From Eubacteriales bacterium (lineage in GTDB: Bacteria; Bacillota; Clostridia; Christensenellales; CAG-138): a stretch of 5,242 nucleotides of DNA. Positions 1 through 5,242 of the stretch are shown in pieces; positions within the stretch are counted from its first letter, which is position 1, and the number at the start of each line of letters is the position of its first letter. Below the pieces are notes generated by a model, which did not search any database, was not told the origin of the DNA, and worked only from the letters and a program-made list of their open reading frames with translations. The stretch lies in assembly GCA_028701165.1 (NCBI GenBank), contig JAQVRG010000125.1, positions 1 through 5,242 of the forward strand, written 5' to 3'. Position numbers and translations under genes: made by a program.

Positions 1-923
1 TCCACCTCCCCCTCGATCACGCAGCCGTCGGCGATCAAACTGTTTTTCCCGCTCCCGTTTTGCGTAAAGCGGGCGGGCACCTCGTCCTTGACCTTGGTGT
101 AGATGGGGTGTTCGGGATTGAACAGATCCGACCGGACGTTTCGATCCAGCAGCTCCATATTGTGCTTGAAGAATAGGGGCAGGGAGTTGAGCCGCGCCAC
201 ATAGCCGTTATATTTCCAGCCATACATGCGCATATCGCCCACGCGCTTAAGCAGGATATCACGCATAAAATCGTTAAGGCCGTGCGCCGCCGCGTCCTCG
301 ATCAGATACTCGAACAGCGAGCGTTCCATGATATACGCGTCGCAGGCTGTGTTGTTGGTGGTGGCTTGATACGCGTTATATTCAAGATCCGTCACTTTAT
401 TGTTCTCGTCCAGCACCAAGCGCATATCGTCGAAACGATCCTCCTCGTTAAAGGGCGGCGTTTCGTTATACATGATGGTGATATCCGCACCGGTTTTCTG
501 ATGCTGCTTGAGCATTTCAAAGTAGGTGGTGTTGTAGATGGTATGGCTGCCCGTGAGCACGATATAGCGCTGCGTGCTGCGTCGCACATAGCCCATTACG
601 GAACGAAACGCATCCACCGTGCCGGTATAGATGCCCGTATTCTCCTTGGTAACAAAGGGCGGCAGGATAAAAAGCCCGTCGCGCTTGCGCCTAAGCTCCC
701 ATTCCTTGCCGGAGCCAAGATGATCCATGAGGGAATGATAATTGCGCTGCGTGATGATGCCCAGATTGGAGATGCCGGAGTTGACCATGCTGCTCATCAC
801 GAAGTCGATGCAGCGATAGCGCCCCGCAAAGGGCACTGCCGCAACGGAACGTGAAAACGTCAAATCACGGAGCCTAAGATTGGATTCTCCCGTATAGATC
901 AGGCCAAACATTTCGTTCTGCAT
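1..923 (-). CDS. glgD: GlgD, non-catalytic subunit of glucose-1-phosphate adenylyltransferase (partial, 3' end outside window)
   Basis: GlgD is the regulatory partner of GlgC in the cytosolic ADP-glucose pyrophosphorylase of Bacillota. 307 codons are visible without a stop; the family is about 370 residues, so the end of the C-terminal beta-helix domain is missing. The N-terminus reads MQNEMFGLIYTGES, and the nucleotidyltransferase-like fold is recognisable at AAVPFAGRYRCIDF (28-41). The catalytic features of GlgC are absent: no GGxGxRL loop near the N-terminus, the GDH motif is GSH (Ser126), the EKP substrate lysine motif is missing, and GYWKDVGT has become GYVARLNS (240-247). This identifies GlgD rather than a second GlgC. 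The ATG at 923-921 overlaps the glgC TGA by one base and has a GAGGGGAGGGG ribosome binding site six bases upstream. Loss of activity is inferred from residues and from GlgD behaviour in other species. Confidence 0.95.
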   Translation of the reverse strand, partial: MQNEMFGLIYTGESNLRLRDLTFSRSVAAVPFAGRYRCIDFVMSSMVNSGISNLGIITQRNYHSLMDHLGSGKEWELRRKRDGLFILPPFVTKENTGIYTGTVDAFRSVMGYVRRSTQRYIVLTGSHTIYNTTYFEMLKQHQKTGADITIMYNETPPFNEEDRFDDMRLVLDENNKVTDLEYNAYQATTNNTACDAYIMERSLFEYLIEDAAAHGLNDFMRDILLKRVGDMRMYGWKYNGYVARLNSLPLFFKHNMELLDRNVRSDLFNPEHPIYTKVKDEVPARFTQNGSGKNSLIADGCVIEGEV

Positions 924-2140
924 CAATAGCCCCTCCCCTCGTTCACGATCATGCCCACAGGAATTTTCGCGTTAGGCGCTATGCCGGTGTCGTTGGCGAC
1001 CAGCGTGATGTCGCCGGTCAGACGCACGTCGTAATCGCCGTGAGAAGCGTCCCGCGGCGCGCCGATGACGGCGTTTTCGCCCACGCTCGCGTTTTCGCCG
1101 AGGATCGCCTTGTACACGCGCGCGCCCTTGCCCACCTTTGCGCCGGGCATCAGCAGCGAATCGTAGATCTCCGCCCCCTCCTCCACGGTGCAGCCCGCAA
1201 ACAGGACGCTGTGGCGCACAAGACCGTCCACGTCGCAGCCCTCCGTGATCACGCAATCGCGCACATCCGCGCCCGTACCGAGGAAATGCGCCGGCATGTT
1301 CGGGCTTTTGGAGTAGATGCGCCATTCCTTGTCGTTAAGATCCAATACCGGCGGATCGCCGATAATATCCATGTTCGCCTCCCAAAGGCTCTGAATCGTA
1401 CCCACGTCCTTCCAGTAGCCCTTGAATTCATAAGCGACGAGCTTTTTGCCCGAATCGAGCATGGCGGGGATGATGTTATGGCCGAAGTCGTTGGTGGAAT
1501 CGGCGTCCTCCTCATCCTTTTCCAGATACTCCCGCAACGCGCTCCACGAGAAAATATAGATACCCATGGACGCTTTGTCGCTCTTGGGTCTTTTGGGCTT
1601 TTCCTCAAACTGGAGTATGTTTTCGTCCTCGTCTGTATTCATGATGCCGAAGCGATTCGCTTCTTCAAGCGGGACGCGCAGCACCGCGATGGTGGCGTCC
1701 GCGTCGTGCTCGATATGATATTCCAGCATCTTGGAGTAATCCATTTTATAGATGTGATCGCCGGAGAGGATCAGCACATAATCGGGGTCGTAGCGTTCAA
1801 TGAAGGATTTGTTTTGATAGATCGCGTCCGCCGTGCCGGAATACCACTTGCCGCGGCTGCCCGAAACGTAGGGCGGCAGCACAAACACGCCGCCGTCGTT
1901 GCGGTCAAGATCCCATGCTTGTCCCGTGCCGATATACGCGTTTAACTCAAGCGGCTCGTACTGGGTAAGCACGCCGACCGTGTCCACGTTGGAGTTGGTA
2001 CAGTTGGACAGCGGGAAGTCAATGATGCGGTACTTGCCGCCAAAGGGCACAGCGGGCTTGGCCATTCGATTGGTTAAGACGCTCAAGCGGCTTCCCTGCC
2101 CTCCCGCCAGCAACATGGCGACCATGCGTTTTTTCCTCAT
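923..2140 (-). CDS. glgC: GlgC, catalytic subunit of glucose-1-phosphate adenylyltransferase
   Basis: GlgC catalyses ATP + glucose-1-phosphate to ADP-glucose + pyrophosphate, the committed step of bacterial glycogen synthesis. The 405 residues are complete for the family. Visible motifs are the nucleotide-binding loop LAGGQGSRL (11-19), KPAVPFGGKYRIIDF (28-42), SGDHIYKMDY (126-135) with catalytic Asp128, FEEKP with the glucose-1-phosphate lysine Lys181, SMGIYIF (191-197), and GYWKDVGT (241-248) with metal-site Asp245. A left-handed beta-helix domain follows from about residue 290, with hexapeptide-like repeats. The ATG at 2140 is preferred over the Met codon five codons later because AGGAGG sits eight bases upstream of it. 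It lies 55 bases after glgB and overlaps glgD, so it is probably mid-operon. By alignment with the E. coli enzyme, the effector residues Lys39 and Arg40 are Arg25 and Met26 here, suggesting that fructose-1,6-bisphosphate control differs (inference). Confidence 0.97.
   Translation of the reverse strand: MRKKRMVAMLLAGGQGSRLSVLTNRMAKPAVPFGGKYRIIDFPLSNCTNSNVDTVGVLTQYEPLELNAYIGTGQAWDLDRNDGGVFVLPPYVSGSRGKWYSGTADAIYQNKSFIERYDPDYVLILSGDHIYKMDYSKMLEYHIEHDADATIAVLRVPLEEANRFGIMNTDEDENILQFEEKPKRPKSDKASMGIYIFSWSALREYLEKDEEDADSTNDFGHNIIPAMLDSGKKLVAYEFKGYWKDVGTIQSLWEANMDIIGDPPVLDLNDKEWRIYSKSPNMPAHFLGTGADVRDCVITEGCDVDGLVRHSVLFAGCTVEEGAEIYDSLLMPGAKVGKGARVYKAILGENASVGENAVIGAPRDASHGDYDVRLTGDITLVANDTGIAPNAKIPVGMIVNEGRGY
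930..940 (-). promoter_or_regulatory. glgD ribosome binding site inside the glgC 3' end
   Basis: The minus strand reads GAGGGGAGGGG six bases before the glgD ATG. These bases also encode the last residues of GlgC (Glu-Gly-Arg-Gly). With the TGATG stop/start overlap, the arrangement favours translational coupling of glgD to glgC, which would help the two subunits accumulate together. Confidence 0.75.
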
Positions 2141-2148
2141 ATCTTGTT

Positions 2149-2154
2149 CCTCCT
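2149..2154 (-). promoter_or_regulatory. glgC ribosome binding site (AGGAGG)
   Basis: A perfect AGGAGG on the minus strand lies eight bases before the ATG at 2140. It fixes that ATG as the start rather than the in-frame ATG five codons later. Confidence 0.85.
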
Positions 2155-2164
2155 CTTGCTGCGG

Positions 2165-2176
2165 ATTCTATAGAAT
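2165..2176. repeat. 12-bp perfect palindrome in the glgB-glgC gap
   Basis: ATTCTATAGAAT is a perfect 12-base palindrome and does not extend further on either side. It occupies the middle of the 55-base gap between glgB and glgC. It could be a protein-binding site or a weak AU hairpin in the operon mRNA, or it could be chance. There is no GC stem or T-run, so it is not a terminator. TATAGA inside it resembles a -10 box on the minus strand, but I see no matching -35. Confidence 0.35.
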
Positions 2177-2195
2177 GATCGGGCGTTGCTATCGG

Positions 2196-4085
2196 TTATT
2201 TGCCCGTTTTTGGTTCCTTGCCTGCCTTCCTTGGCTTGCGCGCCACCGGCTCCACATAGTAATACACCGCCTCATAGGACCAAAGGGGCACTTCCACATA
2301 GTCGCTGCCCTTGCCGTCTTCCTCGGATTCCAGCGTTAAGGAACGGGAATCGACGCCGGACATGGCCTTGGTAAGCCTGCTCGGGCCTTCAAGATACAGC
2401 CTGTAGCCCGGATTGTCCACGGGCGTAAAATTGAAGGCGCACAACAGCTCGTGTTCTTCATCATCCCGCCGCATGAACGCGATGATGCTGTGCGGCGCGT
2501 CGTCTACGCTGACCCATGTAAAGCCGTCCCAATTCGTATCCCGCTCCCAAAGCGCGGGCGTATCCACATAGAAGTGATTCAGCGCGCGCATGAAGCGCTG
2601 AAAATCCGCGTGCGCGGGATAACCCAACAAAAACCAATCCAGCGACTGCCGGAAATCCCATTCGATAAACTGGGCGATCTCGTTGCCCATGAAGTTCAGC
2701 TTCTTGCCCGGATGCGCAAACTGGTACATCATCAATAGGCGCATCTGCCGAAACTGATCCTCGTAAGGCCCCGGCATGCGGTTGATCAGCGAGCACTTGC
2801 CATGCACCACCTCGTCGTGGGAAAAAGGCAGCACGTGGTTTTCGCTAAACGCGTAGCACATGGAGAAGGTAAGCTTGTCGTGATGGTTCTTGCGGAACAG
2901 GCTGTCCATGCTCATATAGTCCAGCGTATCGTTCATATAGCCCATGTTCCACTTGAAGTCGAAGCCCAAGCCGCCGCGATCCGGCCAAGCGGTGACCAGC
3001 GGGAAGGCCGTGCTCTCCTCGGCGACCAGTATCGCGCCCGGGCATTCACGGCGCACGGATTCCGAAAGCGTCTGCAAAAAGGCGATCGCGTCCAGATTTT
3101 CCTTGCCGCCGTAGATGTTGGGCACCCACTCGCCGTTTTTTCTTCCATAGTCCAAATACAGCATGCAGCTCACCGCGTCCACACGCAGGCCGTCGATATG
3201 ATATTCCTGCAAGAAAAAGATGGCGTTTGAAATGAGGAAGCTCTGCACCTCGGTGCGGCTGTAATCAAAAAGCACCGTACCCCATTGCTTCTGCTCGCTC
3301 CGGCGCGGATCGGCGCTTTCATAAAGCGGCGTGCCGTCAAAGAGGCGAAGGCCCTGCTCGTCCTTGGGAAAATGTGCGGGCACCCAGTCCATGATCACAT
3401 ACAAGCCCGCCCGGTGACAGCAATCCACAAGATACTTGAATTGTTGCGGCGTGCCGTAGCGCGAGGTAACGGAATAGTAGCCCGTCACCTGATAGCCCCA
3501 GCTATCGTCGAGCGGATACTCCATCAGCGGCATAAACTCGATGTGCGTATACCCCATATCCTTGACGTAGCGCACAAGCTGCTCGGCAAGCTCCTCATAA
3601 TGCAGTCCCACGTTCCATGAGCCCAAATGCACCTCGTAGATATTCATGGGCAGGTTATAGAACACCTCGTGCGCACGTTCCTGCATATGCGCGTCATCCT
3701 GCCACGCGTAGCCGCTGATATCCCATATCACCGAAGCCGTCGCGGGACGCTCCTGACTATAAAAAGCAAAGGGGTCGGCTTTATAGAGCAGATCCCCGTC
3801 ATAGGTGCGGATGGCGTATTTATACAGATCCCCAATGTGCGCAATGCCAATATGCGCTTCCCAAACGCCTGTCGTCCCGCAAAGGTGCATGGGATCGGCC
3901 TGCGGGTCCCAGTTGTTGAAGCTGCCTACCACGCTGACGCTCACAGCGTTGGGCGCCCAAACCGCAAAACGAAACGCGTCATAGCCGTCCATCCTGACTC
4001 TATGGCATCCCAGCGCACGGTACGCATATAGATTTTTACCGTTATTAAAAAGATACAGTTCGTTTTCGTCTAAATAAGCGCTCAC
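2196..4085 (-). CDS. glgB: GlgB, 1,4-alpha-glucan branching enzyme (GH13)
   Basis: GlgB cuts alpha-1,4-glucan chains and rejoins the cut piece through alpha-1,6 bonds, making glycogen branches. At 629 residues it matches Bacillus-type enzymes and lacks the extra N-terminal module of the longer E. coli form. A CBM48 domain spans about residues 28-105 (FAVWAPNAVSVSVVGSFNNWD, 40-60, is typical). The GH13 barrel runs from about 150 to 500 and an all-beta C-terminal domain from about 520 to 612. The four GH13 regions are intact: DWVPAH (233-238), DGLRVDAV with nucleophile Asp303, VAEEST with acid/base Glu356, and FSHDE with Asp424. EVHLGSW (151-157) and WGYQVTGYY (196-204) are branching-enzyme signatures. 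Translation starts at a GTG (4085-4083) preceded by GAGGTGG. The last 15 residues form a basic Lys/Arg-rich tail beyond the expected fold. It is the first gene of the operon. Confidence 0.97.
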   Translation of the reverse strand: MSAYLDENELYLFNNGKNLYAYRALGCHRVRMDGYDAFRFAVWAPNAVSVSVVGSFNNWDPQADPMHLCGTTGVWEAHIGIAHIGDLYKYAIRTYDGDLLYKADPFAFYSQERPATASVIWDISGYAWQDDAHMQERAHEVFYNLPMNIYEVHLGSWNVGLHYEELAEQLVRYVKDMGYTHIEFMPLMEYPLDDSWGYQVTGYYSVTSRYGTPQQFKYLVDCCHRAGLYVIMDWVPAHFPKDEQGLRLFDGTPLYESADPRRSEQKQWGTVLFDYSRTEVQSFLISNAIFFLQEYHIDGLRVDAVSCMLYLDYGRKNGEWVPNIYGGKENLDAIAFLQTLSESVRRECPGAILVAEESTAFPLVTAWPDRGGLGFDFKWNMGYMNDTLDYMSMDSLFRKNHHDKLTFSMCYAFSENHVLPFSHDEVVHGKCSLINRMPGPYEDQFRQMRLLMMYQFAHPGKKLNFMGNEIAQFIEWDFRQSLDWFLLGYPAHADFQRFMRALNHFYVDTPALWERDTNWDGFTWVSVDDAPHSIIAFMRRDDEEHELLCAFNFTPVDNPGYRLYLEGPSRLTKAMSGVDSRSLTLESEEDGKGSDYVEVPLWSYEAVYYYVEPVARKPRKAGKEPKTGK

Positions 4086-4089
4086 CGGG

Positions 4090-4097
4090 CCACCTCT
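4090..4097 (-). promoter_or_regulatory. glgB ribosome binding site supporting a GTG start
   Basis: The minus strand reads AGAGGTGG four bases before the GTG at 4085 (six to seven bases measured from the GAGGT core). No in-frame ATG lies nearby, the next Met being residue 32, inside the protein core. The GTG start is therefore well supported. Confidence 0.7.
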
Positions 4098-4123
4098 TTT
4101 TTCTATGGGTTAATCGTGGTTTT

Positions 4124-4152
4124 ATTATAACAGGTCGCGCCTTTCAAATCAA
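4124..4152 (-). promoter_or_regulatory. Sigma-A type promoter of the glg operon
   Basis: On the minus strand, TTGATT (-35, 4152-4147) and a perfect TATAAT (-10, 4129-4124) are separated by exactly 17 bases. A TGT just upstream of the -10 makes an extended -10 element. Transcription should begin near 4117, giving a leader of about 30 bases before the glgB GTG. There is no room for a riboswitch or attenuator, so control, if any, would act on initiation. Confidence 0.8.
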
Positions 4153-4153
4153 T

Positions 4154-4165
4154 GTTGCACACAAC
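4154..4165. repeat. Short inverted repeat between the divergent promoters (possible operator)
   Basis: GTTG-CACA-CAAC is an inverted repeat with four-base arms and a four-base centre. It overlaps the proposed lplA -35 box and begins two bases from the glgB -35 box, so a bound protein could affect both. It does not match the CcpA cre consensus or another operator I recognise. A repeat this short can arise by chance. Confidence 0.3.
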
Positions 4166-4183
4166 GGGGGTTTGTTTTATGAT
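4155..4183 (+). promoter_or_regulatory. Candidate lplA promoter giving a leaderless or nearly leaderless mRNA
   Basis: TTGCAC (4155-4160) and TATGAT (4178-4183) are separated by 17 bases, the optimal spacing. The -10 matches the consensus at five of six bases and the -35 is moderate. The predicted start of transcription is about 4190, at the lplA ATG itself. A second AT-rich -10-like TATAAC lies at 4126-4131 but has no convincing -35; it would give a leader of about 50 bases. Confidence 0.5.
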
Positions 4184-4189
4184 GGATTT

Positions 4190-5164
4190 ATGTGTGAAAA
4201 TGCTTTGATCCATACGCTTTCCCTAGACCCCTGTTATAATCTCGCCCTGGAGGACACGCTGTTTGACACGCACAAACGCGGCGTGACGCTGTATTTATGG
4301 CGCAACCAAAACACCGTCGTGATCGGCCGCAACCAAAACGCGTGGAAGGAATGCCGGCTTTCCGCCTTGTCGCAGGACGGCGGCACGCTGGTGCGGCGCA
4401 TGAGCGGCGGCGGCGCGGTATTCCATGATACAGGCAACCTCAACTTTACTTTTATCACCACAAAAGCCCTCTATGATCAAACGCGCCAGCTTGGCGTTAT
4501 CATAGAAGCCGTGCGCGCCTTAGGCATACCCGCAGGCTTCACCGGCCGCAACGATATCGTAACGGCCGACGGCGCCAAGTTCTCCGGCAACGCCTTCCGC
4601 CATTCGCGCACCACAGACCTGCATCACGGCACGCTTCTGATCGATGTGGATATGCAGAAACTTAGCAAATACCTTGCGCCCTCGCCGGAAAAGCTGCGTT
4701 CTAAGGGCGTGGACAGCGTCCGGGCGCGCGTGCGCAATCTTAGCGAGCTTAACCCGGAGCTTACGACAGCCATGATGGCGCAGGCGCTTAGGGAGGCTTT
4801 TTTGCGGGAATACGGTTCTTTTTCCGTGTTGGAAGAAAAGGATATAGACCAGTCGCTTCTTGCAGAAGCGACCGCGAAGCATCAAAGCTGGGCGTGGCGC
4901 TGCGGCGCGTCGCCCGCCTTCGACGCGGAGCTGTCCACGCGCTTCCCTTGGGGCGGCGTGGAACTGTGCCTGTCCTTGGAAAAGGGAAGGATCGTACAAG
5001 CGCGCGCCTATTCCGACGCCATGGACGAAGCCTTCATCCGCGCGCTTTCCCCCGCGCTGCTTGGCGCGACCTATGAAAGTGTTGCCATAGCGAACGCCGT
5101 CCGCCGCCTCGGAAACGATATGGCGGCGGATATAGCAAACTGGCTTGAAGGATTGGCGCTATAG
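4190..5164 (+). CDS. lplA: Lipoate-protein ligase A
   Basis: It activates free lipoate with ATP to lipoyl-AMP and transfers it to a lysine of lipoyl domains (E2 subunits of 2-oxoacid dehydrogenases, or GcvH) in the cytosol. From the ATG at 4190 it is 324 residues, close to B. subtilis LplJ. Seen in order: NLALEDTL (17-24), the lipoyl-AMP loop RRMSGGGAVFHDTGNLNFTF (69-88), GRNDIV (119-124), GAKFSGNA (128-135) with the catalytic lysine Lys130, HGTLL (146-150), and the C-terminal accessory domain from about 230 (HQSWAWRCGASPAF onward). That domain favours a true ligase over an octanoyltransferase or amidotransferase. The start is uncertain: an in-frame TTG at 4172 would add six residues, but its G-run is only one base away. 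The ATG fits the family N-terminus but has only a weak GATGG before it. It is divergent from glgB with its own terminator, and no lipoylated partner is in view. Confidence 0.93.
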   Translation: MCENALIHTLSLDPCYNLALEDTLFDTHKRGVTLYLWRNQNTVVIGRNQNAWKECRLSALSQDGGTLVRRMSGGGAVFHDTGNLNFTFITTKALYDQTRQLGVIIEAVRALGIPAGFTGRNDIVTADGAKFSGNAFRHSRTTDLHHGTLLIDVDMQKLSKYLAPSPEKLRSKGVDSVRARVRNLSELNPELTTAMMAQALREAFLREYGSFSVLEEKDIDQSLLAEATAKHQSWAWRCGASPAFDAELSTRFPWGGVELCLSLEKGRIVQARAYSDAMDEAFIRALSPALLGATYESVAIANAVRRLGNDMAADIANWLEGLAL

Positions 5165-5193
5165 CAAAACAGCCGCATGACGCGGCTGTTTTG
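5165..5193 (+). terminator. Intrinsic terminator after lplA, probably bidirectional
   Basis: CAAAACAGCCGC and GCGGCTGTTTTG form a perfect 12-bp stem around a five-base ATGAC loop, starting on the base after the lplA TAG. The stem has a GC-rich inner core and an A-run/T-run outer part, so either strand carries a GC hairpin followed by a short U-run. It can therefore also end a convergent transcript from the right. Confidence 0.88.
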
Positions 5194-5204
5194 TACGGTT
5201 CTCT

Positions 5205-5242
5205 TCAGATCTCACTTTGGCACTTGTAGCTGCCGCACATGC
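5205..5242 (-). CDS. Possible 3' end of a convergent gene of unknown function
   Basis: On the minus strand a frame enters from the right edge and reads MCGSYKCQSEI before a TGA at 5207-5205. The stop lies 11 bases before the hairpin that also terminates lplA, as expected for a convergent neighbour. Two cysteines spaced C-x4-C end the peptide. Only 11 full codons are visible, so the frame could be chance. I do not recognise a family and assign no function. Confidence 0.3.
   Translation of the reverse strand, partial: MCGSYKCQSEI

Noticed and set aside
282..854. Plus-strand open frame opposite glgD
   Set aside because: Antisense shadow of glgD; the glgD translation is continuous and family-consistent across this whole stretch.
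1040..1945. Long plus-strand open frame (about 300 codons) opposite glgC
   Set aside because: It lies wholly antisense to a perfectly conserved glgC, has no recognisable domain, and is expected from GC-rich codon bias on the opposite strand.
2141..2195. Separate promoter for glgC in the glgB-glgC gap
   Set aside because: TATAGA could pass for a -10, but no -35-like sequence lies at a suitable distance; read-through from the glgB promoter explains the layout.
2802..4031. Several plus-strand open frames opposite glgB (2802-3230, 3285-3620, 3627-4031)
   Set aside because: Antisense shadows; all four GH13 motifs of glgB are read intact from the other strand and these frames show no protein family.
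4130..4148. CcpA cre-like site near the glgB promoter (TGAAAGGCGCG)
   Set aside because: Only the left half resembles the cre consensus; the right half does not match and the symmetry is lost.
4172..4189. TTG at 4172 as the lplA start
   Set aside because: The G-run is only one base away, too close for a ribosome binding site, and the extra six residues lie outside the usual family N-terminus. Kept as an alternative only.
4520..4999. Minus-strand open frame opposite lplA
   Set aside because: Basic, low-complexity translation typical of an antisense frame; lplA motifs cover the same bases.
1..5242. CRISPR arrays, tRNA or rRNA genes, insertion sequences, prophage or defence genes
   Set aside because: No tandem spaced repeats, tRNA cloverleaf sequence, terminal repeats or transposase motifs were seen; almost the whole window is covered by recognised metabolic genes.

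Overview
The window comes from a Bacillota genome, most likely a moderately GC-rich member of the Clostridia. The strongest evidence is a glgC-glgD pair: GlgD, the non-catalytic partner of ADP-glucose pyrophosphorylase, is essentially confined to Bacillota. The gene order (glgB-glgC-glgD), strong AGGAGG-type ribosome binding sites, sigma-A-type promoter boxes and an LplJ-like lipoate ligase all fit. The species cannot be named from this window.

Layout. Positions 1-4085 hold three minus-strand genes, transcribed from right to left: glgB (4085-2196), glgC (2140-923) and glgD (923 to beyond the left edge, 307 codons visible). glgB starts from a promoter at 4124-4152. glgC follows after a 55-base gap with its own strong ribosome binding site. 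glgD starts inside the glgC stop codon (TGATG). They look like one operon, and glgA and possibly glgP may lie beyond the left edge, as in Bacillus. A compact divergent control region (4086-4189) separates the operon from a plus-strand gene, lplA (4190-5164). lplA ends directly against a perfect 12-bp hairpin terminator (5165-5193). The last 49 bases may hold the 3' end of a convergent minus-strand gene.

Function. GlgC with GlgD makes ADP-glucose from ATP and glucose-1-phosphate. A glycogen synthase (not in view) would polymerise it, and GlgB adds the alpha-1,6 branches. LplA attaches free lipoate to E2 or GcvH proteins; it is a separate transcription unit and nothing in the sequence links it to glycogen.

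This is mostly ordinary housekeeping sequence. I see no mobile element, CRISPR array, RNA gene or clearly new system. The points worth a second look are regulatory: the glgC-glgD coupling, a possibly leaderless lplA transcript, a small inverted repeat between the two divergent promoters, and changed effector-site residues in GlgC.
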